Shown here one piece after another: positions 1-7,067 of a stretch of DNA of 30,513 nucleotides; position 1 is the first letter of the stretch, and every line of letters starts with the position of its first letter. The translations under genes and the position numbers were made by a program. This DNA is from an uncultured Lachnospiraceae bacterium (GTDB taxonomy: Bacteria > Bacillota > Clostridia > Lachnospirales > Lachnospiraceae): contig CAJTXP010000046.1 in NCBI GenBank assembly GCA_910583615.1, forward strand, positions 1 through 30,513, written 5' to 3'. The notes under the pieces are model-generated. The model saw only the letters and a list, made by a program, of their open reading frames with translations. It had not been told where the DNA came from and did no database searches.

Positions 1-76
1 CGGTGTCCGATACACTCCATACGAGCGCAGAGCACAGAGACCCGGGGCGCAGACCGCCAGACCGCCGCAAAAAGCA
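1..76. repeat. Partial copy of a dispersed palindromic intergenic repeat
   Basis: The first 75 or so bases match, as reverse complement, the left half of the long palindrome at 18294-18375. Both contain the runs CCATACGAGCGCAGAGCACA and GGCGCAGACC with the same spacing. Only one arm is inside the window, so the other arm probably lies upstream. It sits directly before the esterase gene. It has no reading frame of its own and is read as a copy of an intergenic repeat family. Confidence 0.6.
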
Positions 77-115
77 ACACATCATTTACAGATTTTGAAA
101 GGAAGAGGTAATCTT

Positions 116-1012
116 ATGATAGATAAACAACGCCACAATCAGAACCTGATGAAGGCAATCCGACGGATGCATTCTCTGGTGGAAAATGAAGACATTGAGA
201 AGCAGCGCTCCTCAAAGAATAATCTGGGAAATCTGCTGGTGCGGAGCGCAGAGATGAACTATGAAGATGCAGAGATCGACGGGATCCTGGCAGAATGGGT
301 CAGTGTCAAACGAAAACATATGAAAAAGTACGTCCTGCTCTACTGTCACGGCGGCGGATATAACACCGGAAGTCTGAAGTATGCCAGAAGCATCACCAAT
401 AAACTGGCTGCATCCACTTCCATGGATGTTTTAAGCTTTGATTACCGGCTGGCGCCGGAGAATCCCTATCCGGCAGCGCTTCACGATGCAGTGAAAGTAT
501 GGGATTATCTGATGTATCATGGATATGGGGCGAGAGATGTAATTCTTGCCGGAGACTCTGCGGGGGGCAATCTGGCTCTTGCCCTGTCGTTGACTTTGAA
601 AAAACAGAATCGTATCCTTCCCAGAGGGCTCGTTTTATTCTCTCCGTGGACGGATCTGACCAGAAGCGGCCTGTCTCACCAGAGCAAAAAGGATATTGAT
701 CCGATCCTGACAGAGGAATATCTGACTCAGGCGATCGAAGATTATGCAGGAGAACGGGACCTGCAGGACCCTTTGATCTCCCCGCTGTATGGAGATTTCC
801 ATGATTTTCCGCCTACGCTGATCCAGGCGGGTTCCAATGGAATCCTTCTGTCAGATTCCCAGAATCTCCACAAACAGATGATCCGCCACCAGGCAGGGGC
901 CCGGATCGCCGTCTATCAGGGAATGTGGCATGTATTCCAGATGTCTCCCTTTAAGACTGCTTACGAAGCCATGGACCAGGCGGCGGAATTTATTTTTGAT
1001 ATCTGTCGTTAA
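116..1012 (+). CDS. Alpha/beta hydrolase (HSL-type esterase/lipase) with a substituted catalytic Asp
   Basis: A 298-residue cytosolic alpha/beta hydrolase of the hormone-sensitive-lipase group (Abhydrolase_3), expected to hydrolyse small acyl esters. The oxyanion-hole motif HGGG is at residues 78-81, the nucleophile elbow GDSAGG puts Ser at 148, and the C-terminal MWHVF gives His 272. The third triad member is usually the Asp of a GSDEILL-like segment; here that segment reads GSNGILL, so residue 241 is Asn (codon AAT at 836-838). The ATG at 116 is chosen because GGAAGAGG lies 7 bases before it; an upstream TTG at 95 has no such site. There is no signal peptide. It converges with the DegV gene across a palindromic repeat. 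Substrate is unknown. Family assignment is firm; activity is uncertain because of the Asn. Confidence 0.85.
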   Translation: MIDKQRHNQNLMKAIRRMHSLVENEDIEKQRSSKNNLGNLLVRSAEMNYEDAEIDGILAEWVSVKRKHMKKYVLLYCHGGGYNTGSLKYARSITNKLAASTSMDVLSFDYRLAPENPYPAALHDAVKVWDYLMYHGYGARDVILAGDSAGGNLALALSLTLKKQNRILPRGLVLFSPWTDLTRSGLSHQSKKDIDPILTEEYLTQAIEDYAGERDLQDPLISPLYGDFHDFPPTLIQAGSNGILLSDSQNLHKQMIRHQAGARIAVYQGMWHVFQMSPFKTAYEAMDQAAEFIFDICR

Positions 1013-1031
1013 GAGGCCGGGCCGGTGCCTG

Positions 1032-1191
1032 GTGCTCCATCCGGCCAGTATCCGCACTTTCAGCACCGCCTGTTTTGCCATCTGCTGCGTTGTTGTCAGT
1101 CAACGATGCCACCGCATCGCCTCCTTCCTCCGCCTTGCAGGCTGGCAAAATATTCGGCACTGGCAGTGCGATTACTGGCCGGATGGAGCAC
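1032..1191. repeat. 160-bp intergenic palindrome between convergent genes
   Basis: The arms 1032-1080 and 1143-1191 are imperfect inverted copies of about 49 bases. They share GTGCTCCATCCGGCCAGTA exactly at the outer ends and TTTTGCCA at the inner ends. The centre holds a smaller hairpin (CGATGC-CACC-GCATCG, around 1106-1121). It fills the gap between the convergent esterase and DegV genes, so an RNA copy from either side would form a long stem and could stop or protect both transcripts. No transposase is present. It is a different sequence family from the repeats at 18294 and 19111. Confidence 0.6.
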
Positions 1192-1198
1192 TGACGCC

Positions 1199-2059
1199 TC
1201 AGTCCAGATACTGGATTCCCGCGCCCAGCAGTCCGGAGCCCAGATAGATGGAGAGCGCCGCTCCGATCTTCGCCCGGAACAGGCATCGGCTGTCCGGCAG
1301 GATCTCCATGAGCTTTTTCTCCAGATCCTCACGCTCGGCAGGGGCGCCTCCGTCCGCCACCACGAGATTGTACGGACGCCCTTCCTCTTTCAATTCTTCC
1401 ACCAGCTGCAGGAGCCGCTTTTCCACCTGCTTACGTGTACGTACCTTTGCGGCTGTATAGATCTCGCCCTCCACGTCAAAGGACAGGATGGGCTTGATAT
1501 CCAGAAGCATCCCGGCCAGAGCTGCCGCCTTCCCGATCCGGCCGCCTTTCTGCAGATACTCCAGCGTATCAATGGAGAAGAAGACTTTCGTCCCTCTGAT
1601 CAGCCCTTCGATCTTTTCCTTCAGCTCTTCAAAGCCCATACCCTCTTCCACATATGCCGCCGCCTGCAGAGCGATGACGCCGATACCGATACTCGCCTGT
1701 CTGGAATCGTAGACTTCCACTTCCAGTCCTTCCAGCTCCTCTGCCGCCAGTCTTACATGATTCACAGTCCCGGACAGCCCGCCGGACAGCAGGATGGCCA
1801 CTGCTTTCGTATAGCCCTGCCTTCTGATTTCTGCAAAAGTATCTTCCACATCCGCCCCTCTGGGCGTGCTGGATCTGGGCAGTTCCGTTTTCAACCGTTC
1901 ATAGATGTCTTCTGCATGGATATCAACTCCATCCCGGTATTCCCCGTCCGAACAGGTGATCCCCATGGGCAGAATAAAAAGATGATACCTTTCGACCAGT
2001 TCCTGCGGAACGTCTGCGCAGGAATCTGTCATGACCGCAATCTTCTCTGATGTAGACAT
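1199..2059 (-). CDS. DegV family (FakB-like) fatty-acid-binding protein
   Basis: A 286-residue DegV-family protein. Members bind a single fatty acid, and FakB proteins present it to the kinase FakA for phosphorylation and entry into phospholipid synthesis. Family features are the N-terminal TDSCADVP strand-loop, an SSTPRGA segment, LSGGLSGT in the middle, and DIKPILSFDVEGEI before the C-terminal domain. The ATG at 2059 is preferred because GGGGGA lies 4-5 bases upstream; an in-frame ATG at 2071 would add four residues but has no well-spaced site. It has its own promoter (2102-2130), with a TTTG-N5-CAAA palindrome in the leader. It follows the ABC exporter operon on the same strand with no visible terminator between. 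Fatty-acid role is from the family; no fakA is in the window. Confidence 0.9.
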   Translation of the reverse strand: MSTSEKIAVMTDSCADVPQELVERYHLFILPMGITCSDGEYRDGVDIHAEDIYERLKTELPRSSTPRGADVEDTFAEIRRQGYTKAVAILLSGGLSGTVNHVRLAAEELEGLEVEVYDSRQASIGIGVIALQAAAYVEEGMGFEELKEKIEGLIRGTKVFFSIDTLEYLQKGGRIGKAAALAGMLLDIKPILSFDVEGEIYTAAKVRTRKQVEKRLLQLVEELKEEGRPYNLVVADGGAPAEREDLEKKLMEILPDSRCLFRAKIGAALSIYLGSGLLGAGIQYLD

Positions 2060-2074
2060 ATGATCCCCCATTTC

Positions 2075-2089
2075 CTTTGTATATCAAAG
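2075..2089. promoter_or_regulatory. FabT-like palindrome in the degV leader
   Basis: CTTTGTATATCAAAG has arms CTTTG and CAAAG around five bases. This is the same arm-and-spacer layout as the palindromes upstream of the carboxyltransferase (18219-18295) and the FabT consensus (TTTGATTATCAAA). It lies between the degV promoter and start codon, where a bound MarR-type protein could block transcription. One half is imperfect, so this is a candidate only. Confidence 0.35.
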
Positions 2090-2101
2090 CAGTTAAAAGG
2101 T

Positions 2102-2130
2102 ATCTTAATACAATCTTAAGAAAGTTGCAA
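2102..2130 (-). promoter_or_regulatory. Sigma-A-type promoter for degV
   Basis: On the minus strand, TTGCAA (2125-2130) is followed after 17 bases by TAAGAT (2102-2107), about 43 bases upstream of the chosen degV start. Confidence 0.55.
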
Positions 2131-2149
2131 GTCTTTTGTTGATAATTCC

Positions 2150-3979
2150 CTACTCTCCCCTTTTCTGCAGCAGTTCCATGGGCTCTTCCCGGAGGTTGAG
2201 CCAGATCCCTGCGCCGGCGATCAGACTTCCGGTAAGCAGAATTCCGCACAGGTTCCAGAGTGTATGATCAAGGGGCACTCCGATCTCTTCTTCCGTCTTT
2301 TCCTCCATCTCAGAGACTCTTCCGTTACTGAAAGAAAGGTCATAATAGCTGGCCGGTCCGATACCGCCGGCGATTCTGGAAGACAGGACGCTTCCTGCCA
2401 TGCATCCGCACACACTCCCTGCGGCAATCAGAAGAAAGATTCCTGTAAACAGGGACAGGAAGCATTTCTTTCTGGAAAATCCCAGACAACGCTCGATGGC
2501 AGTCCGTTCTCCCTGGCGGATGATGAAAAGCCAGGTAAAGTACGACAATACCATAAGGACCAGGACAAGCCCCATGATTACCAGAATCCGGGAGATGTTT
2601 TTCATATTGTCAATCCCGGCTTTTAACTTTGTATAGCCGCCGTCATAGAAGACAATCTCTACATTTTCGACACCCTGTCTGCTCCATTTTTCCATAAAAT
2701 CCTGGATCCTGCCGTTTTCGATCTGGAAGGATGTGGTGCTGCCCAGCATCGGTCCGTATGCCACCAGATTATTCTCGTCGCTGTTTTTTACCGAACGGTT
2801 GGGAATCAGGATCTCATTAGGCGCCAGCCCATACTCATCCGAAAGTCCAACTCTTCCGCTGTACATACCAACGATCGTATACATGCTGTCCTCGAACGCC
2901 GGGTAGATCTCTCCCTGTGCATTTAAAAGGGCGGTAACCCCAAGGCCGCTGATTCCGAACCGTGCTCCTGCGGAAAACCTGTGATTGGAATAAATCAGTG
3001 GGAGCCGGATCTGATCGCCCAATTCCAGACCGTTTTTCACCGCAAACGTTTCCGATAACAGACAGACTTTCTCTCCACTCTCATACTCTTCTTCCGTGAA
3101 TTCCCGGCCGGAGCTGATATAGACCTCTCCGTTATAAAAAGGCATCATCAGATGAATGTTGCCGGTTCCGGTGACGGGAAAAATATGTTCGGTATAGCCT
3201 GTAGTCTTCAGATATTCCATCCAGCGGCGGCCTCTACTGGTCTCATAGAAGCCTTCCGTCACTTCGTCATAAAAAGTGCCGTCCTCCACCTCGTCTTCCA
3301 CCGGCGCGCCGTCCGGCCCTACCTGGTCCGACTCAAGAAGCGCTCCTGGTACATATTCTGATACATCATCCTCCGTGAACTCCTTTTCGCTCTCATGGCC
3401 TGGCCGGTTCTGAAGACTCATGATGTAGGTATGTCCGGCCAGAAGCATCTCAGGATTGGGATCATAGTGGTTGCATACCGTGATATTCAGTCCCTCCCAG
3501 AGTCCGGCCCCGCACAAAACCCTGGTAATCGGAAGCTCCACCGGATGATCCGGGATCACATCTTCCGTGGGAGTTACTTCCACAACCACATAACCCATCA
3601 GATTTTCATACATGAAATATTCCGGAATATAAGCGCCGTAGAACACTCTTTTCTCCGGTCCGGACAGATAACCGGCCCCTTCAAAATCCAGTACGGACAG
3701 CGGAACAAAGGTGTTGTACACGGAACGGTTGTAAAGATGGTAATCCTTGATCCCCGCATCCCAGATCCGGATCTCCTGTACTGCGTCCGCCTTCTGCTCC
3801 ACCGTGCCGATGGTCATAAAACTGTCTTCGTAGGCTTTCATATTCCGGGTGTTGATCTCCTGAAAGCCTCTCCCGAGACTTAAAAGTCCCGATGCAAACA
3901 GCAGCAGCAAAAGAAACAAAACAGCTCTTCCCTTCATCCGCCAGAGCTGGCGGATACTGTTTTTGATCAGTTTTCCCAT
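2150..3979 (-). CDS. ABC transporter permease, FtsX/MacB type
   Basis: A 609-residue permease with the FtsX layout. One N-terminal membrane segment (about residues 16-36) is followed by a very large extracytoplasmic domain (about 40-465). Two or three C-terminal segments follow (about 470-495, 515-540, 575-595), with the cytoplasmic coupling loop RQGERTAIERCLGFSRKKC between them. Such proteins pair with a LolD/MacB-type ATPase to move or sense lipids, peptides or antibiotics by mechanical coupling rather than by a channel. The start ATG overlaps the stop of the ATPase gene (TGATG), so the two are translationally coupled. With the XRE-FtsX gene at 6555 it makes a two-permease, one-ATPase system. 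Substrate cannot be read from the sequence. Confidence 0.88.
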   Translation of the reverse strand: MGKLIKNSIRQLWRMKGRAVLFLLLLLFASGLLSLGRGFQEINTRNMKAYEDSFMTIGTVEQKADAVQEIRIWDAGIKDYHLYNRSVYNTFVPLSVLDFEGAGYLSGPEKRVFYGAYIPEYFMYENLMGYVVVEVTPTEDVIPDHPVELPITRVLCGAGLWEGLNITVCNHYDPNPEMLLAGHTYIMSLQNRPGHESEKEFTEDDVSEYVPGALLESDQVGPDGAPVEDEVEDGTFYDEVTEGFYETSRGRRWMEYLKTTGYTEHIFPVTGTGNIHLMMPFYNGEVYISSGREFTEEEYESGEKVCLLSETFAVKNGLELGDQIRLPLIYSNHRFSAGARFGISGLGVTALLNAQGEIYPAFEDSMYTIVGMYSGRVGLSDEYGLAPNEILIPNRSVKNSDENNLVAYGPMLGSTTSFQIENGRIQDFMEKWSRQGVENVEIVFYDGGYTKLKAGIDNMKNISRILVIMGLVLVLMVLSYFTWLFIIRQGERTAIERCLGFSRKKCFLSLFTGIFLLIAAGSVCGCMAGSVLSSRIAGGIGPASYYDLSFSNGRVSEMEEKTEEEIGVPLDHTLWNLCGILLTGSLIAGAGIWLNLREEPMELLQKRGE

Positions 3980-4650
3980 CAGCGTACCTGCTCCATCTTT
4001 CCGTCCGACATCCGGAATACGTGGTCCGTTTCCTCCGCCACCTTCTGGTTGTGGGTGATGACGATCACAGTATAGCCGTCCTCATGAGCCAGTTTCTTTA
4101 AAAGTTCCACGATCTTCTGTTCATTTTCCGAATCCAGATTACCGGTGGGCTCGTCCGCAAGGATGATCTCTCCTCCGGCCGCCACAGCCCGGGCAATGGC
4201 CACCCGCTGCTGTTCGCCGCCGCTCATCATCTTCGGAAACTGCCGGAAGATCCGCTCCGTAAGTCCCACCCTCAGGAGAAGCTTTGCCGCCCGGTCTGCC
4301 GCTTCCTTCTTCCGGATTTTTTTGAATTCCATGGGAAGCATTACATTTTCCAGCGCCGTCAGAAGGGGAAACAGGTGGAAGGACTGATAGACCACCGACG
4401 CCTGATTCAGCCGGTAGGCATCCCGGTCCATCTGATTCAGAGGCTGCTCCTGTACATAGATCTCCCCCTCCGAAGGTACGTCCAACCCTGCCAGAAGGGA
4501 TAAGAACGTACTCTTCCCGCTTCCGGATTCCCCGATGATCGCATAAAATCCTCCCTGCTCAAAGGTACAGCTTACATCCCTGACCGCATCTACCTTCTGA
4601 TATTTTGTCCGATAACTGTACGACACATGATCCGCCCGTAAAATATTCAT
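3979..4650 (-). CDS. ABC transporter ATP-binding protein (LolD/MacB type)
   Basis: A 223-residue nucleotide-binding subunit. Walker A is GESGSGKST at 40-48, the Q-loop glutamine is in VVYQSF (about 89), the signature MSGGEQQR is at 142-149, Walker B is ILADEP ending in D166-E167, and the H-loop is VIVITHN near 199. Length and sequence fit the ATPases serving FtsX-type permeases. GGAGG stands 7 bases before the ATG. It lies between the XRE-FtsX permease gene (153-bp gap) and the second permease (overlapping stop and start). It should power both. Confidence 0.93.
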   Translation of the reverse strand: MNILRADHVSYSYRTKYQKVDAVRDVSCTFEQGGFYAIIGESGSGKSTFLSLLAGLDVPSEGEIYVQEQPLNQMDRDAYRLNQASVVYQSFHLFPLLTALENVMLPMEFKKIRKKEAADRAAKLLLRVGLTERIFRQFPKMMSGGEQQRVAIARAVAAGGEIILADEPTGNLDSENEQKIVELLKKLAHEDGYTVIVITHNQKVAEETDHVFRMSDGKMEQVR

Positions 4651-4803
4651 ATAGAAACCTCCGATTTAAGTTCCGCATCTACCTTCACTCCGCCCCTGCG
4701 TCTGGAAGAATTTTCCCTCTCTTCGTTCCGTAAAACCCTTCCGGGGCTGCGTTCAGACAGATGCTGTTTTTCATAATTAAGTTCCGCTTCAAAGCGTCGG
4801 TCG
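4651..4803. other. Spacer inside the ABC operon
   Basis: The 153 bases between the XRE-permease stop and the ATPase start carry only the ATPase ribosome site that can be supported. A 30-codon minus-strand frame here lacks a ribosome site and family features. No clear terminator hairpin is seen, so the three genes are probably co-transcribed. Confidence 0.4.
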
Positions 4804-6555
4804 TCAGGTCTGGAACAACGCCTCCATGACGCTCACCTTCAGAATCTTCCAGATTGCCAGGCTGTTGCCCAACATATAGAACACGCAGACCAGGCAGCCG
4901 GACAGCGCCGAATCCGCTCCGTAATTTCCCTGCAGAATCACGGAGCACACGCTTCCCAGCACCACTCCCGACACTACCAGCAAAAGCTGTTCCATAAAGA
5001 AAATCCGAAAACAGCGCCATCGGCCAAGCCCGATGGACCGAAGAAGCGCCGCCTCCTTTTTCCGGCTGTTCAGCAAAAGCAGCGTCACCAGATATCCGAC
5101 GCAGACAATCAAAACCAGCAGAAATGGGAAAAAGGCCCGGACCGCATAGATCACCTGCCGCAGATGATTGGCGGAGTCGATAAAGGAAGCATCGTTCACT
5201 GTCAGCGCAACTCCATTCAAGGTAGATTCGCGGGACAGGGGGTTCATATTCTGAAGTCCCAGTTCTTTCATCTCCTGTTTAAATGCATTCAGCTCCAGGG
5301 TATTTGCCAGCGAAAAGGAGACGGAATCTGCATAAAAAGGAATGTCATGTCTCTGATAGGCTTCCCGGATCAGGGAAAACGGCACCAAGATATCCGGAGT
5401 CACCTGATTGTTGTTTAAGGACCATCTGGCTTTCAGATCCGCATATCCGGCAATCTCATAGACCGTCGTCTCCAGCGGATCCGCGTAAAGCTCCGTGCTC
5501 TTGGGATCCTTCAGGTAATAATAATACTGGCACAAAGTAATCTGGTCCCCCAGCTTCCAGCCGTTTTTCTCAAAAAGCTCTTTGGAAACCACGCACTTGG
5601 CCTCAGTGCCCTGGAGAATGGAGCTGTCCTCTCCCACGTTCCAGACCACATCCGCATTTTCCAGATTCCGGACCGCCGCCTCCAGCCGGTTGGCCCCGGC
5701 CAGAAACAGATTCAGGTGCTCCCATTCTCCCGGAATCACTTCATCGAACCCTGCCTTCAGACGTACATTCAGGTTGACGTCCTGCACATATTCGGAATCC
5801 ATAATCCCCTGTACGATCTGATCTTCGATAAAAATCCCTGCCTGCCGGGTTCCGTCCAGAGTCGTAATATAGGCGTTCACCGGGATTGCTTCCGGAAGCT
5901 TCAGAAGCTGATCCTCATTGTTGGCTATATTGGACAGATAGGTGTGCAGAAGCAGAACGACCAGCATATCCATCAGGATGGTCAGCACGCTTTTTACCCT
6001 GTGTCTCCCGATCTTCACCTCACTGATCCTGTCGCTTTTCCAGAGGATCACAAACGCCCCTGCCATGCAGAGCACGGACAGTATGCCGGCCCATATATAG
6101 AAGACCACCGGATCCCCGTACCAGGGCAGGGACAGCACTGCACGTTCAGAAAGCAGTGTACCCGGGCTTTGCCCCATCAGATGCCGTACCCCTGCCCAGA
6201 CCAGATAGACGATCCCGCAGGCGCTGGCAAAAAACAAAATCCTGGCTTTCCCCATCTGACGCCTGTCTCTTTCCGCCTCTTCTGACCGGGTGATGGTATC
6301 CTTGACGACCAGTTCCGCTTCCCTCCGGTCGATCACCGGTTCCCGGATCCGCTCGCTCTGCATCAGCTCCAGGATACTCACCCCCAGATGCTCCGCCAGC
6401 GCATCCAGCACTTTGATATCCGGAAAGCAGGCGCCGTTCTCCCACTTGGAAACCGCCTTGTCCGACACGTACAGAAGTTCTGCCAGCTGCTTCTGGGTCA
6501 GCCCCTGTTCCTTACGCATCTCCCTGATAAATTTTCCAAATCTGACTGTATCCAT
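4804..6555 (-). CDS. XRE-type DNA-binding domain fused to an FtsX-type ABC permease
   Basis: A 583-residue fusion. Residues 5-65 are a Cro/CI-type helix-turn-helix (LTQKQLAELLYVSDKAVSKWENG is its core). A charged linker (66-103) and two hydrophobic segments (about 105-123 and 150-171) follow. A third segment (about 188-207) starts an FtsX-type permease: an extracytoplasmic domain (about 210-470), a membrane segment (about 483-508), the coupling loop NSRKKEAALLRSIGLGRWR, and two more segments (about 528-545, 555-575). The protein could therefore bind DNA from the membrane while part of the exporter. AGGAG precedes the ATG by about 7 bases and there is a good promoter upstream. It is the first gene of the operon with the ATPase and the second permease. 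Both halves are in one uninterrupted frame. Auto-regulation is inference; the fusion itself is seen directly. Confidence 0.88.
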   Translation of the reverse strand: MDTVRFGKFIREMRKEQGLTQKQLAELLYVSDKAVSKWENGACFPDIKVLDALAEHLGVSILELMQSERIREPVIDRREAELVVKDTITRSEEAERDRRQMGKARILFFASACGIVYLVWAGVRHLMGQSPGTLLSERAVLSLPWYGDPVVFYIWAGILSVLCMAGAFVILWKSDRISEVKIGRHRVKSVLTILMDMLVVLLLHTYLSNIANNEDQLLKLPEAIPVNAYITTLDGTRQAGIFIEDQIVQGIMDSEYVQDVNLNVRLKAGFDEVIPGEWEHLNLFLAGANRLEAAVRNLENADVVWNVGEDSSILQGTEAKCVVSKELFEKNGWKLGDQITLCQYYYYLKDPKSTELYADPLETTVYEIAGYADLKARWSLNNNQVTPDILVPFSLIREAYQRHDIPFYADSVSFSLANTLELNAFKQEMKELGLQNMNPLSRESTLNGVALTVNDASFIDSANHLRQVIYAVRAFFPFLLVLIVCVGYLVTLLLLNSRKKEAALLRSIGLGRWRCFRIFFMEQLLLVVSGVVLGSVCSVILQGNYGADSALSGCLVCVFYMLGNSLAIWKILKVSVMEALFQT

Positions 6556-6583
6556 CTTTTACTCCTGTGTGTTTGATACCTGA

Positions 6584-6613
6584 AGTGTAGCATGCAGAGA
6601 GCCAAAAAAGCAA
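6584..6613 (-). promoter_or_regulatory. Promoter for the XRE-permease/ABC operon
   Basis: On the minus strand TTGCTT (6608-6613) is followed after 18 bases by TACACT (6584-6589). A TG one base before the -10 gives an extended -10 form. It lies 29 bases upstream of the start codon. No operator half-sites stand out beyond the promoter itself. Confidence 0.55.
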
Positions 6614-6630
6614 TCCACCAAAAGTAGACT

Positions 6631-6726
6631 GCCTGTTTTCGGCCTCTTTTACCGCTACGTTTCACAGAGGGCCTGGGCACAGCCCCCCCCGTGAACCACA
6701 GCGTGCACTTCATACAAGCAACAGGC
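6631..6726. repeat. Degenerate palindromic intergenic repeat
   Basis: Nested inverted repeats: outer GCCTGTT (6631-6637) with AACAGGC (6720-6726), and inner CGCTACGTTTCAC (6653-6665) with GTGAACCACAGCG (6691-6703), enclosing a run of eight C. The GTTTCAC/GTGAAC arms and GC-rich core resemble the ends of the repeats at 11955, 18294 and 19111, so this may be a decayed relative. It sits between two divergent promoters. Confidence 0.4.
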
Positions 6727-6746
6727 AACATTTTTTCCGCAATTTC

Positions 6747-6775
6747 TTGACATTTTGCGACATTCGTATTACTCT
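6747..6775 (+). promoter_or_regulatory. Promoter for the lysine riboswitch and NhaC-family gene
   Basis: TTGACA (6747-6752), 17 bases, then TACTCT (6770-6775). The lysine aptamer begins 33 bases downstream. Confidence 0.6.
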
Positions 6776-6808
6776 ATAAACATCTGTAATACATAGGAAT
6801 AAGAAAAA

Positions 6809-6970
6809 GATAGAGGTGCGGCCAATACCATCAGGTTCCTTTGCCACCGGGACAGGCATCCCGAAGGATCCGAAGAGATTATCCGCCGAAGCGGCGCTTC
6901 TGCCTGAAGGAGCATTGCTGGGGTGCAGCAGAATATGCTGTACACTGTCACAGGTATGTGGAGCGCTATC
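6809..6970 (+). ncRNA. Lysine riboswitch (L box)
   Basis: The leader carries the conserved lysine-aptamer blocks in order. GATAGAGGTGCGG at the 5' end is the P1/P2 junction. GCCGAAGCGGC forms a hairpin in the middle, then GCTGGGGTGCAGCAG, then ACTGTCAC, and GTGGAGCGCTATC closes P1 by pairing CTATC with the 5' GATAG. Length (about 162 bases) is normal. Lysine binding should hold P1 closed. It is followed by a terminator hairpin and then the NhaC-family gene, so expression should fall when lysine is plentiful. That marks the downstream transporter as a lysine carrier. Confidence 0.94.
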
Positions 6971-6994
6971 GTTTGTGAAAGAGATTACTGCGGT

Positions 6995-7026
6995 CATGGA
7001 CGTTACACGTGCCATGGCTTTTTCTT
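6995..7026 (+). terminator. Riboswitch-controlled terminator
   Basis: CATGGACGT (6995-7003) pairs with ACGT-G-CCATG (7007-7016, one bulged G), followed by CTTTTTCTT. The downstream CTTTTTCTTA is also the exact complement of TAAGAAAAAG at 6800-6809, which overlaps the 5' strand of P1. This gives a possible alternative pairing when lysine is absent. The exact switching path is inference. Confidence 0.65.
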
Positions 7027-7067
7027 ATGTCTGTCTGCAGAAATACAAAAATAGGTGGGAAAATGTT

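Noticed and set aside
1025..2050. 341-codon plus-strand frame starting in the palindrome
   Set aside because: Antisense to degV and dependent on the repeat for its first 60 codons; no supporting features.
4685..5020. Minus-strand 111-codon frame over the end of the XRE-permease gene
   Set aside because: Mostly a shadow of the permease; the last 30 codons outside it have no ribosome site.
6816..7067. N-terminal extension of the NhaC-family protein
   Set aside because: The stretch is the lysine aptamer and terminator; a good ribosome site precedes the ATG at 7068.
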